From contig NZ_CP055153.1 of the NCBI RefSeq assembly GCF_014075995.1, positions 2,542,001 through 2,606,000 of the forward strand: a DNA stretch of 64,000 bases. Direction: 5' to 3'. The position numbers and the translations under genes are program-made. This DNA is from Adhaeribacter radiodurans (GTDB taxonomy: Bacteria > Bacteroidota > Bacteroidia > Cytophagales > Hymenobacteraceae). The notes beneath the pieces are model-generated. The model saw only the letters and a list, made by a program, of their open reading frames with translations. It was not told the DNA's origin and searched no databases. Below, in pieces: positions 27,799 to 36,905 of this stretch (position 1 is the first letter of the stretch; the number at the start of each line of letters is the position of its first letter).

Positions 27799-28332
27799 CT
27801 AAAGTGATTGCAGTTGCGGGCCGGTTTGATACCGTTCAGCACTTTCTTTTTCTTCGTGGCCATCGGGGTAAATGGCTTTAACTGGCCAACCCGCTTCGTA
27901 AATTACTGTCTTGCGTAATGTACCGTCTTCATTATAATACTTCCAGTCGCCAATCCAGTAATAATGAATGCGTTTGGCTGTATTTTCCTGAACGGCTTGG
28001 CCTGTGTGCGCAATTTTTCCGTTTCGGTGGTAATAGGTAGCATTTAAAATACGAAAGTCTTTTTTTGAATCGTATTTTTCAACCAGGTACACTTGACCAT
28101 TCGGGTAAAAGTATTTCCATTTTTTTACCTGTTTGCCGTTTTTAAACCTGCCTTTACTCGTTATTACCTCCGGATTTTCTTTATCTTCTTTATACTTCCA
28201 ACGGCCAACGTGTTCTTTATTCTTGTTAATTTTATTTTTCCCAAAGATATCTTTTAATACCTGCGCTTCTGCCGCTGGTTTAGTGGCTATCCCAAGCACC
28301 AGCAGCAGCCCTAATCGAAGTAATAATTTCAT
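27799..28332 (-). CDS. Exported YwqK-family repeat protein (MORN-variant repeats)
   Basis: The 177-residue product has a signal peptide (about residues 1-23) and then repeats of the kind YFPNGKxxxxxxY: KYFYPNGQVYLVEKYD, YYHRNGKIAHTG, YYNEDGTLRKTVIYEAG, IYPDGHEEK. Databases often call this family a YwqK-type antitoxin, but the export signal argues against a cytoplasmic antitoxin. In Bacteroidota many such proteins are periplasmic or outer-membrane. No toxin gene is adjacent. Confidence 0.75.
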   Translation of the reverse strand: MKLLLRLGLLLVLGIATKPAAEAQVLKDIFGKNKINKNKEHVGRWKYKEDKENPEVITSKGRFKNGKQVKKWKYFYPNGQVYLVEKYDSKKDFRILNATYYHRNGKIAHTGQAVQENTAKRIHYYWIGDWKYYNEDGTLRKTVIYEAGWPVKAIYPDGHEEKESAERYQTGPQLQSL

Positions 28333-28743
28333 GTGTTTTTACTTTATTAATAATTGCTTGCTGTTTGATTAAATGTAAGCAAATTTCTAATGCAAAAAAA
28401 TAAGTAGATGCATTTTAAACGAACCGGGCTCTACATTATTGAACTCTAATTCAGGTATTTTAGTAAATTAAGTTTACATAAAAGCCTCTTTAACTTAACA
28501 AATTTCTGCATTATAAGTTACTTAAGCTTTTAATTTTATTTATGGATTTCCGGTAAGTTACTTCTTGTTAAAGCTTAGCTAAAAAAAATAATTTTTCGCG
28601 ACTTTCTGCTTAAAAATCTCTCAAATAAGTGCCTGTTTAAAGAGTCCATCCGTAGAAATATTCCGGCACCCTTATTAGGACTTACGCCTTACATTAGCTA
28701 AACTACCAATAGAATTACTGTTTCAAACGATTACTCTGTGCAT
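28333..28743. other. Divergent gap before phoH-like gene
   Basis: 411 AT-rich bases between divergent genes. No gene, tRNA or strong hairpin was seen; it should contain both promoters. Confidence 0.4.
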
Positions 28744-30123
28744 ATGACCGAAACCCAAAAAGCAAAAAGAGCTCCTGCCCGAAAAAAAACGGAAACTCCC
28801 CCTAAAACAAAGAAGATTTTTGTGCTGGATACCTCTGTTATTCTCTACGACCACAGTGCCGTAGAGCATTTTGAAGAAAATGATGTAGCTATTCCGATTA
28901 CTGTTTTAGAAGAACTCGACAATTTTAAAAAAGGTAACGATATTAAAAACTTTGAAGCCCGTGAATTTATTCGCTTCATCGACCAACTATCGCATGAAAA
29001 TAAGCTCCAGGATTGGTTGCCGCTTAACGGTAAAAACAAAGGTAACTTCCGGGTATTAATGACCCATGATTCACCGGTGGATGCCGAAAAAGTGTTTAAT
29101 GAGCGTAAAGCCGATCATAAAATTTTGAACTCAGCCTTGCAACTGCAGCACGAAATGCCGGACAGCAAGGTAATTCTGGTAACCAAAGATATAAACCTTC
29201 GCTTAAAGGCCCGCGCCTTAAACCTGCCCGCCGAAGATTATGAAACCGGTAAGGTGCAAAACGTAAATGCTTTATATACCGGTAACGATCGTCTGGAAAA
29301 TGCCCCGGCTACCTTAATAAATGAGTTGTACGAAACCGGCATATCTACCAACCTCGAAGTATTAACGCAAGAACCCCAGGACAATCATTATTATATTTTA
29401 AAGAGTTTTAAAAATTCGGTGTTGGCTTATTATAATCCGGTAGAACGGCGACTTGAGCGGGTAGATAAATTAACGGGCTACGGTATAAAACCCCGTAATG
29501 CCGAACAAGCATTTGCTTTACACGCCATTATGAACCCGAATGTGAAATTAGTAACTATTCAGGGGGTAGCTGGTACGGGTAAAACTTTACTTACTTTAGC
29601 GGGTGCTATTGAACAGCGGCGCAACTACAAGCAAATTTACTTGGCGCGCCCCATTGTTCCGCTCAGTAACCGCGACATTGGCTTTTTACCCGGCGATATT
29701 AAATCAAAAATAAATCCGTACATGGAGCCGCTCTGGGATAACCTTAAGTTTATTCAGAACCAATTTATCGAAACCAGTAAAGAACACCAGAAATTAAAAG
29801 AATTAACCGAACAAGAAAAATTAGTAATTACGCCGCTGGCTTATATTCGGGGCCGGAGTTTATCGAACATTTTCTTTATCGTGGATGAGGCGCAAAACCT
29901 TACTCCCCACGAAATTAAAACTATAATTTCCCGGGCTGGCGAAAATACTAAAATTGTGTTTACCGGTGATATTTACCAAATTGATACTCCTTACCTGGAT
30001 ACGCAAAGCAACGGGTTATCTTATTTAATTGATAAAGCCAAAAATCACCCATTGTACGCGCACATTACTTTATTAAAAGGAGAACGGTCGGAATTAGCCA
30101 ATCTGGCCAACGACCTTTTATAA
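28744..30123 (+). CDS. PhoH-family ATPase with N-terminal PIN domain
   Basis: The 459-residue product joins a PIN ribonuclease-like domain (about 20-155; FVLDTSVILYDHSA opens with the conserved acidic residue, then EELDNFKKG and VTKDINLRLKAR) to a PhoH ATPase domain (about 240-455; Walker A GVAGTGKT near residues 274-281, Walker B FFIVDEAQNLTP, and FTGDIYQID). This fusion is thought to be an RNA helicase/nuclease (PhoH2-like). The ATG at 28744 is chosen; a GTG two codons upstream is possible. Single gene with terminator. Confidence 0.9.
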   Translation: MTETQKAKRAPARKKTETPPKTKKIFVLDTSVILYDHSAVEHFEENDVAIPITVLEELDNFKKGNDIKNFEAREFIRFIDQLSHENKLQDWLPLNGKNKGNFRVLMTHDSPVDAEKVFNERKADHKILNSALQLQHEMPDSKVILVTKDINLRLKARALNLPAEDYETGKVQNVNALYTGNDRLENAPATLINELYETGISTNLEVLTQEPQDNHYYILKSFKNSVLAYYNPVERRLERVDKLTGYGIKPRNAEQAFALHAIMNPNVKLVTIQGVAGTGKTLLTLAGAIEQRRNYKQIYLARPIVPLSNRDIGFLPGDIKSKINPYMEPLWDNLKFIQNQFIETSKEHQKLKELTEQEKLVITPLAYIRGRSLSNIFFIVDEAQNLTPHEIKTIISRAGENTKIVFTGDIYQIDTPYLDTQSNGLSYLIDKAKNHPLYAHITLLKGERSELANLANDLL

Positions 30124-30141
30124 TTATATAGTATTAAGATG

Positions 30142-30176
30142 GCCTGCTCTGTTTATCCGGAGCAGGCTTTTCATTT
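30142..30176 (+). terminator. Terminator after PhoH gene
   Basis: GCCTGCTC pairs with GAGCAGGC across a 10-base loop, followed by TTTTCATTTT, 18 bases after the stop. Confidence 0.83.
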
Positions 30177-30370
30177 TGGTACTATCGTTTTTAATAAAGT
30201 TTAAATTGAATTTTACTTTTTCCTTTAAGAAATAAATTATTTTTGGGTTTATAAGTAACTGTTACGGATAAGAACCTTCTGGTAATTTTTCTTGCAATAA
30301 TCAGAAAAGTAAGTGCATTTGTTTTAAAACAATTTTGCAATTAAACCGAATTAATGATCTAGACCAAACC

Positions 30371-30862
30371 ATGCACCTTATTGAGCTAACGGCCATCTAT
30401 CCTTTAGACTACAAAGCTTTTTTTCAGCAAGGCTTGCGCGACCATCCTGATTGTTTTCGTACTAGTCCGGGTGATGAAAGATGGGCTTATTTCCCAACCG
30501 AAGGAACTCCGGAAAGTTTTACTTTGGCGGCTATTACTGAACAACAAGAGTTAATGGGCGTAGTAAGTTTTGAACGCGAAACTTCCCGCAACATGCGGCA
30601 TAAAGCTTTACTGTACCGCATGTACGTGAGCAAACAATTTGCTGGTAATGGAATCGGGAAATTTCTTATTCAAAATACGCTAGATCGGGCCCGCCAATTA
30701 CCCGGTCTGGAACAGGTCTTTCTTACGGTAATTGCCAGTAATGTAAAAGCTAAAAGCCTGTACAGTAGCTTTGGCTTTGAGCAGTTTTCGCACGAAAAAA
30801 ATGCTATTAAAACTTCTGCCGGTATTTATTACCACGAAGAACAAATGGTTTTATTTTTATAA
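30371..30862 (+). CDS. GNAT-family N-acetyltransferase
   Basis: The 163-residue product follows the GNAT fold: LRDHPDCFRTSP in the N-part, the acetyl-CoA pyrophosphate loop in VSKQFAGNGIGKFLIQ (near residue 100), and a C-terminal VIASNVKAKSLYSSFGFEQ segment typical of acetylation of small amines or protein N-termini. The substrate is unknown. The ATG at 30371 is preferred over a TTG at 30335, because the first strand begins shortly after it. It is convergent with the next gene. Confidence 0.82.
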   Translation: MHLIELTAIYPLDYKAFFQQGLRDHPDCFRTSPGDERWAYFPTEGTPESFTLAAITEQQELMGVVSFERETSRNMRHKALLYRMYVSKQFAGNGIGKFLIQNTLDRARQLPGLEQVFLTVIASNVKAKSLYSSFGFEQFSHEKNAIKTSAGIYYHEEQMVLFL

Positions 30863-30903
30863 AAATTGTTCGGGTAACCAGCGAGGCTTTCTAATTAATA
30901 ATA

Positions 30904-31419
30904 TTAAATCTGATAACGATCTTTTAATATTTGCAAATGATGAAATTCGTGGGCGGCTATTATGGTTAGTATGCCCCTTACGGTTGCGTTGTTGTTATTC
31001 ATGGTACCGGCTCTTTGCAAGGTAGTTTCATCAAAACTCGCGAATAAAGTAATGTTACCATGTCTTTGTAACTGGTACTCTTGCAGCAAGCTATTTATTT
31101 CCCGTTTACTAAATTGAGCAGCCGCAACGTAATCATTTTCCTCGAACCCGGGCAAAGATTGTTTTTCGCCGCGGGCAATACAAAGTGCCCGATACGCCAT
31201 AATGCGTTCGGTATCAATCATGTGGCCGAATAATTCTTTTACGGTCCATTTACCAGATTTATAAGCAAAATTTTGCTTTTCCGATGAAAGCGAGGTCAGC
31301 AATTTACTAATATCATCTGCCTGTTCCTGCAATCGAACCAGAATATCTCCTTCCGGTATTTGCTGTAAATAACGATGATAAAAAGGCGCTACCTCAGAAA
31401 GGGGGGCTTTGGAAATCAT
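30904..31419 (-). CDS. DinB_2-family protein
   Basis: The 171-residue helical protein matches the DinB_2 family. The three likely metal ligands are His in KELFGHMIDTERI and the two His of IAAHEFHHLQIL near the C-terminus. Related proteins include bacillithiol transferases, but the substrate here is unknown. It is a second DinB-superfamily member after 8607-9134. The gene is convergent with the GNAT gene and no strong hairpin separates them. Confidence 0.82.
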   Translation of the reverse strand: MISKAPLSEVAPFYHRYLQQIPEGDILVRLQEQADDISKLLTSLSSEKQNFAYKSGKWTVKELFGHMIDTERIMAYRALCIARGEKQSLPGFEENDYVAAAQFSKREINSLLQEYQLQRHGNITLFASFDETTLQRAGTMNNNNATVRGILTIIAAHEFHHLQILKDRYQI

Positions 31420-31552
31420 AGCTTTATGTATTTATAAAAAAATCTGAAAATAAAAGATTTATATCAAAGTAAAAGTAAAAATCAATATAGCATCTCCGCT
31501 AGCTAATTGTAAAATTTTTCCGTATAAAACCCTAAATTAACTTTATAGCCCT

Positions 31553-32005
31553 ATGAGTACACTAACAGATAAAGGTTTAGAAATTTCTAAAAAAGCTATT
31601 TTTCACATGCTGGTTAAGCGAGCGTCGGCCTTGTTGGGCAAACCGGTAAAAATTAGCTTGTTGTTGAAAGAAGCTTACGATAAATTTGTAGATGCTAAAA
31701 GTTCGAAAAGTGGCTTCGCGCAAATAAAAGACGTATTTTTCACCTTAATCCGGTTAGTGCAGGCCTACGCAAATGGTTCATACCGGCAAATACCTACTCG
31801 TTCTTTACTTCTCGGAATTGCTACTTTGCTTTATCTGGTAATGCCCTTAGATATTATTCCGGATTTTCTACCTTTAATTGGTTATACCGACGATTTAAGT
31901 GTGATTGCCTGGTTTGTTACCACTTTTCAGAGTGAAATTACCCGGTTCCGGAGTTGGGAAACGCGCCACCAGGACGAAGAAGAACCTATGGTAGCGGTGG
32001 TATAA
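31553..32005 (+). CDS. YkvA family membrane protein (DUF1232)
   Basis: The 150-residue protein holds the DUF1232 signature near residues 95-130: LGIATLLYLVMPLDIIPDFLPLIGYTDDLSVIAW. The LDIIPDFLP.IG.TDD pattern is diagnostic of the family, whose function is unknown. One or two membrane segments overlap the signature. The N-terminal part is helical and basic. The next gene begins 69 bases downstream on the same strand. Confidence 0.85.
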   Translation: MSTLTDKGLEISKKAIFHMLVKRASALLGKPVKISLLLKEAYDKFVDAKSSKSGFAQIKDVFFTLIRLVQAYANGSYRQIPTRSLLLGIATLLYLVMPLDIIPDFLPLIGYTDDLSVIAWFVTTFQSEITRFRSWETRHQDEEEPMVAVV

Positions 32006-32029
32006 CTCCTTGGGTTAACAAAAGGCTTT

Positions 32030-32057
32030 TTTGAAGCTTGATATTTCTCTATTTTTG
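32030..32057 (+). promoter_or_regulatory. Candidate promoter for the YeeZ-like gene
   Basis: TTTG at 32030-32033 and TATTTTTG at 32050-32057 (TAnnTTTG) sit 16 bases apart, slightly closer than usual, and the ATG is 18 bases beyond. Confidence 0.35.
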
Positions 32058-32074
32058 TCCGGTAAAGTTTTATT

Positions 32075-32893
32075 ATGCAAAATCTTAAGCGGGTTAGTAT
32101 TTTGGGTTGTGGTTGGTTAGGTCTTCCTTTAGCCGAGCATTTGGTCACCAACGGTTATCAAGTATATGGGTCTACCACTACCCCCGAAAAACTAGAATTA
32201 TTCCGGCAAAAAAATATTCAACCTTTTTTAATTAACCTATCCGATTTATCTGAATCTTCAACTCTAATTGAGTTTCTGGATTCGGATTTTTTAATAATTA
32301 GCTTTCCGCCCCGGCTCCGGGCGGGTGGAGAATCGCTTTACCTGCCGCAAATGGAAAGATTAGCAAAAGCTTTAAAGCAATCTTCCGTTAAACAAGTTTT
32401 ATTTATTTCTTCTACTTCGGTTTACCGCGACGTGAATGGCTGGGTTACGGAAAATGATTTGGAAGCACTCATAAAAGAAAGTCCATTATACCAAGCCGAA
32501 ATTTTATTGCAAAGTAGCAATCATTATAAAACAACTGTTTTCCGCTTTGGAGGTTTGGTCGGCGGCAGTCGTCATCCAGGTCGGTTTTTAGCCGGAAAAA
32601 TGGAGGTGCCTCAACCCGAATCTCCGGTTAATTTAATTTACTTAGACGACAGCCTGCAGCTTTGTTTCCGAATGATTCAAAATCCAATTCCGCATAATGA
32701 GGTTTTTAATGCTGTTGCCGACAAACATCCCTCGCGGCAAGAATTCTATACGGCCGCGGCTAAAGCTTTACAATTAGCTCCCCCACAGTTTACAATGCAC
32801 GATACGCCTCAATATAAAATAATAAGTAACGAAAAAATTAAAGCGGCTCTGGCTTACGAATTTATTCGCCCTGATCCAATGTTATTCTTTTAA
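32075..32893 (+). CDS. YeeZ-like NAD(P)-binding epimerase-family protein
   Basis: The 272-residue protein has an N-terminal Rossmann fold: RVSILGCGWLGLPLAEHLVTNGYQVYGSTT with a GxGWLG dinucleotide motif. Mid-protein VLFISSTSVYRDVNGWVTE matches the SSTSVY active-site strand of extended short-chain dehydrogenases. Members of the YeeZ group are SDR-like and mostly uncharacterised. The substrate is unknown. It is followed 26 bases later by a flavoprotein gene, so the two may be co-transcribed. Confidence 0.82.
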   Translation: MQNLKRVSILGCGWLGLPLAEHLVTNGYQVYGSTTTPEKLELFRQKNIQPFLINLSDLSESSTLIEFLDSDFLIISFPPRLRAGGESLYLPQMERLAKALKQSSVKQVLFISSTSVYRDVNGWVTENDLEALIKESPLYQAEILLQSSNHYKTTVFRFGGLVGGSRHPGRFLAGKMEVPQPESPVNLIYLDDSLQLCFRMIQNPIPHNEVFNAVADKHPSRQEFYTAAAKALQLAPPQFTMHDTPQYKIISNEKIKAALAYEFIRPDPMLFF

Positions 32894-32919
32894 GAAAATT
32901 AAATTTTTATTCGTAGAAA

Positions 32920-34161
32920 GTGCCTGAAACAGAAACAATTGTAGTGGTAGGTGGTGGTGCGGCTGGTTTTTTTGGTGCAATTACCTGTGCGGAAAATAAC
33001 CGGAAGGCAAAAGTCATTTTATTCGAGAAAACCAATAAGCTTCTGGCCAAAGTGCGGATTTCCGGCGGTGGCCGCTGCAACGTTACCCACCATTGCTTAA
33101 ATCCGAATCAACTCATTCAGTTCTATCCCCGGGGCGGTAAATTTTTGAAACAACCTTTTAAAGAATTCGGGGCCCAAGAAACGGTAGCATGGTTCCAGCA
33201 GCGAGGTGTTCGTTTGCACACCGAACCTGACGGCAGAATGTTCCCGGATACGAATGATTCTGCTACAATTGTAAACTGCCTTATGAGCGGGGCTAACAAA
33301 GCCGGCGTAAAAGTAGAAACAAGTATAAGTGTAAATAAAATAGTGCCGCTTCGCGCACCGGATCAACCAGGAGAATTTGAGTTACAATTATCTGATGGCA
33401 AAGCGCTTTTTGCTCATAAAGTACTGGTAACTACGGGAGGCGGTCCTAAAATTGAAAATTATCAATGGTTACAATCTTTAGGCTTAGCTATTCAGGAACC
33501 GGTACCTTCGTTATTTACTTTTAACGTGCCCCGTTCGCCTTTTCAGGAATTAGCTGGTGTGGCTGTGCCCAAAGTCAAAGTGAAAATTGCGGGCCAGAAT
33601 TTAGAAAATGAAGGACCTTTGCTCATTACCCATTGGGGCTTTAGCGGACCAGCCATCCTCAAGTTATCCGCTTGGGGAGCCCGGGTTTTGCAGCAGCTGA
33701 AATATCATTTTACTATATTAATTAACTGGGTACCCGAACATACCGAAGAATCGTTGCGGGCCTTTCTCCTGCAACACCGGCACGATTATTCCCGCCGTAC
33801 AGTGGCTGCCCATCCGTTATTTAACTTACCGCACCGGCTCTGGAAAGCTATACTAGATTTAGCTTCCATTAATGACCAAGTTAAATGGTCTGATTTACCC
33901 GCTAAAAACCAAAACAAATTGCTGGAGCACTTACTCCGATCGCCCTTTGAGGTGCGGGGTAAAACCACTTTTAAAGACGAATTTGTTACGTGTGGTGGAC
34001 TGGATTTAAACGGAATCAATCCGAAAACAATGGAGAGTAAACAATTTCCTGGTTTATACTTTGCCGGCGAAATTTTAGATATCGATGGAATTACCGGCGG
34101 ATTTAACTTTCAGGCCGCCTGGACAACCGCTTACTTAGCGGGTAAAGCAATGGCTTTATAA
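32920..34161 (+). CDS. HI0933/BaiN-like NAD(P)/FAD-dependent oxidoreductase
   Basis: The 413-residue flavoprotein begins at GTG and has the FAD motif VVVGGGAAGFFGAI (residues 8-21), the family signature LAKVRISGGGRCNVTH at about residue 42, and a C-terminal GLYFAGEILDIDGITGGFNFQAAWTTAYLAG. Members of this family (HI0933, BaiN) are abundant and mostly of unknown substrate. It is 26 bases behind the YeeZ-like gene. Confidence 0.92.
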   Translation: MPETETIVVVGGGAAGFFGAITCAENNRKAKVILFEKTNKLLAKVRISGGGRCNVTHHCLNPNQLIQFYPRGGKFLKQPFKEFGAQETVAWFQQRGVRLHTEPDGRMFPDTNDSATIVNCLMSGANKAGVKVETSISVNKIVPLRAPDQPGEFELQLSDGKALFAHKVLVTTGGGPKIENYQWLQSLGLAIQEPVPSLFTFNVPRSPFQELAGVAVPKVKVKIAGQNLENEGPLLITHWGFSGPAILKLSAWGARVLQQLKYHFTILINWVPEHTEESLRAFLLQHRHDYSRRTVAAHPLFNLPHRLWKAILDLASINDQVKWSDLPAKNQNKLLEHLLRSPFEVRGKTTFKDEFVTCGGLDLNGINPKTMESKQFPGLYFAGEILDIDGITGGFNFQAAWTTAYLAGKAMAL

Positions 34162-34282
34162 AAGAAACAATTTTTTCATTTTTCCTGATTTCGCGGGATT
34201 ACTCTTTTTCCAGCAACATTTTGTCTACCAATGTAGTTTATAAGAAAAAATTAAATATTTCTACTTTAAACAAAATAAAACT

Positions 34283-34726
34283 ATGGACAAAGAAAAAGAA
34301 ATTGTTTCGGTGGTGCACCACCTGATAGAACGCGCTAAAGACGGCGAAAAAGGCTACCGTACTGCTTCCCATGATGTACACGAAGAAGATTTAAAAGGTT
34401 TATTCCGCCAGTATGCCGTTCAACGGGATAGTATGATTACTGAATTGCAAGACCAACTGCATCGCATGGGTAAAACCGATAACGAAAGCGGCTCAATAGA
34501 AGGGACCGTTCACCGGGCGTGGCTGGATTTATCGTCGGCTATTGTTGCCCGGGATCGCAAACGTATTTTATCTGAATGCGAGCGCGGCGAAGATTATGCC
34601 GTTGCGGCCTATGAAAAAGCCATGAAAGCTGATTTGCCCCAGGAACTTAAAGCCATTGTTGAAAAACAATATCAACTGGTAAAAGAAGCTCATGATCATA
34701 TCCGGGGTCTGCGGGACCAAGCATAA
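34283..34726 (+). CDS. PA2169-family four-helix-bundle protein (DUF2383)
   Basis: This 147-residue protein is all helix, with E and H residues spaced as in ferritin-like bundles: VHHLIERAKDGEKGYRTASHDVHEEDLKGLF, then RAWLDLSSAIVARDRKRILSECERGEDYAVAAYEKAM. It matches the DUF2383/PA2169 family, often linked to stress; metal binding is plausible. It is a single gene with a 25 bp-stem terminator. Confidence 0.87.
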   Translation: MDKEKEIVSVVHHLIERAKDGEKGYRTASHDVHEEDLKGLFRQYAVQRDSMITELQDQLHRMGKTDNESGSIEGTVHRAWLDLSSAIVARDRKRILSECERGEDYAVAAYEKAMKADLPQELKAIVEKQYQLVKEAHDHIRGLRDQA

Positions 34727-34761
34727 AATTTACTATTTTAAATTTATCCTACACTAGTTGG

Positions 34762-34821
34762 TTTAGTAAAAAGAAAAGGCAGAAGTTTAATCAAGCTTCT
34801 GCCTTTTCTTTTTACTAAACG
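34762..34821. terminator. Terminator with a 25 bp perfect stem
   Basis: Bases 34762-34786 pair perfectly to 34797-34821 across a 10-base loop, with A and T runs on both sides. Confidence 0.9.
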
Positions 34822-34941
34822 TAGTTATCTCCTGCTTTCTATCTTTAATTAAAAATTTTATAATCAAGCTTAAATTTTTTGTATCCATTCAGATGAAAAG
34901 AATATATTTGGCGGTTCGTACCATCTCATATTCGTTAAATT

Positions 34942-36090
34942 ATGAAAAAAATAAAAGTAGGTGTCGCCGGCCTAGGTTTCATCGGTCCGGCTCACATCGA
35001 AGCGCTTCGTCGGCAACCAGATATAGAAGTTGTAGCTATTAACGATTTCAGCGAAGAATATGCTCGTTCTAAAGCAGATAGTTTAGGCATTGAAAAATCG
35101 TTTGGTAACTTCGATAACATGTTGGCCGATCCGGACATAGAAGTTGTGCATATCTGTACGCCCAACTTTTTGCATTATCCTATGGCTAAAGCGGCTTTGC
35201 TCGCCGGCAAACACGTAGTATGCGAAAAACCTTTAGCCAATACAGTAGCCGAAGCTCAGGAATTAGTAGAACTAGCCGCTAAAACCGGTTTAGTAAATGC
35301 TATTCACTTTAACCTGCGTTATTATCCGTTAATCCGCCATATGCGCACCATGCGGGTAAAAGGCGAACTAGGAAACGTGCATTCAGTAATAGGTTCGTAT
35401 TTGCAAGACTGGCTTTTTTACGCTACTGATTATAACTGGCGTTTAGAGCCTGATAAATCCGGTGAATCAAGAGCTATAGCCGATATTGGTTCGCACTTAA
35501 TTGATTTAATAGAATACATTACCGGTTTAGAAATTACTGCTGTAATGGCAGACTTTTCAACCGTACATCCGAACCGGAAGAAACCTACCAAACCAATTGA
35601 AACGTATTCCGGTAAAATGCTACAACCCGAAGATTACCAGGAAGTTCCTATTAATACCGAAGATTACGCTACGGTAATGATTCGGTTTAACGATGGCAGC
35701 AAAGGGGTAGTAACCGTAAGTCAGGTATCTGCCGGCCGGAAAAACCGTTTAAGCCTGGAAATCTCCGGTTCTAACCAAACCGTTTCCTGGTGTTCAGAAT
35801 CGCCTAACAATGTTTGGATTGGTAAACGGGATAGTGCGAATGAAGTGCTGATGCGCGATCCCGCTTTAGTACACAAAGAAAGTGCCCAGCTTATCTCCTT
35901 CCCGGGTGGCCATAACGAAGGTTTCCCGGATACATCCAAGCAATTATTTAAAGAAGTTTATGCCGCAGTACGCGAAGGAAAACAACCCGCTGAACCTAGC
36001 TACCCAACTTTCGCTGATGGTTTACGTGAGTTGATACTATGTGATAAAATTATTGAAAGCAATAAAAAACAAGCCTGGGTTCAGGTATAA
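34942..36090 (+). CDS. Gfo/Idh/MocA-family oxidoreductase
   Basis: The 382-residue NAD(P)-dependent enzyme has the Rossmann motif VGVAGLGFIGPAHIEAL at the start, the HICTPNFLH strand, and the EKPLANT motif (catalytic Lys) near residue 96. The C-terminal substrate domain includes GESRAIADIGSHLIDLIEYITG. Substrates in this family are usually sugars or inositols and cannot be assigned here. It stands alone, with a terminator 19 bases downstream. Confidence 0.92.
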   Translation: MKKIKVGVAGLGFIGPAHIEALRRQPDIEVVAINDFSEEYARSKADSLGIEKSFGNFDNMLADPDIEVVHICTPNFLHYPMAKAALLAGKHVVCEKPLANTVAEAQELVELAAKTGLVNAIHFNLRYYPLIRHMRTMRVKGELGNVHSVIGSYLQDWLFYATDYNWRLEPDKSGESRAIADIGSHLIDLIEYITGLEITAVMADFSTVHPNRKKPTKPIETYSGKMLQPEDYQEVPINTEDYATVMIRFNDGSKGVVTVSQVSAGRKNRLSLEISGSNQTVSWCSESPNNVWIGKRDSANEVLMRDPALVHKESAQLISFPGGHNEGFPDTSKQLFKEVYAAVREGKQPAEPSYPTFADGLRELILCDKIIESNKKQAWVQV

Positions 36091-36108
36091 AATTACTTTT
36101 TCTTATGT

Positions 36109-36145
36109 AAAAAGCCTATTCTGTTTTATTGAATAGGCTTTTTTA
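36109..36145 (+). terminator. Terminator after Gfo/Idh/MocA gene
   Basis: AAAAAGCCTATTC pairs with GAATAGGCTTTTT (13 bp) across a 9-base loop and a T run follows. Confidence 0.9.
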
Positions 36146-36905
36146 TTGTAATTAGAATAAGGTTCTAAGTAAAACTTACAATAATTATTGTACGTAATAC
36201 GTAAGAATTAATACGTATACACCGTAACTTAACCTCCTTATTGTTTGTTATAATTAGTAATATATTTTACATTACCATTTTATAAGTTCAATCTTGGTAA
36301 TTTTCTTTTTTGCATTGGTTTATTGGTTAAACAATTATTAGTTTAACCGCATGTAAAAAGACCAATATTTTAAGTTTAAAGAACACAAATATGCTTTTTA
36401 AACCTGCTTCTTATACTTAGTTGCAGTAATATTAATCTTTCTATGTATTACGCTTTATTACATTACTCAACTAATTTGTATGATAAAAAGAATTATATTA
36501 CTCCCCTATTTAACTGCTAATTATAATTCAGCTTGTTTTAACAGACAAGCTCAGTTAGCTACTTATTCCATATGTAAGCAGGTTCCACCTTTTTGAAATT
36601 AAATCGGGAGCCATTAAGCATAATTATATTTTAGAGTTAGTAGAAACAAAAAAATATATCTTTAAAATATAATCTTATATGGATTAATTCTTCTTCTTTA
36701 AATATTTGACTTTGTAATTTGCAATCAAGTATTTTAAAGCAAAAAAATACCAAACCGTTACTTTTAATGAAATCTAGCTTTCGCTGCTAAAGTAGGAAGC
36801 TACATCTATGCTTGTGTTACCAAATATTTACATTTTCTAGCTTCTCCATTGTTTTAGTTTGAAGTTAGATTTAAAGACAGACCAGATCCATTAATTAATT
36901 ATAAA
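36146..36905. other. 760-base AT-rich gap with three TACGTA palindromes
   Basis: No gene was seen. TACGTA occurs at 36191-36196, 36198-36203 and 36212-36217, spaced 7 and 14 bases. The rest is AT-rich without repeats. The promoter of the radical SAM gene is presumably near the right end. Confidence 0.45.

Noticed and set aside
27799-28332. Toxin-antitoxin module, from the YwqK label
   Set aside because: The protein has an export signal and there is no toxin gene beside it.
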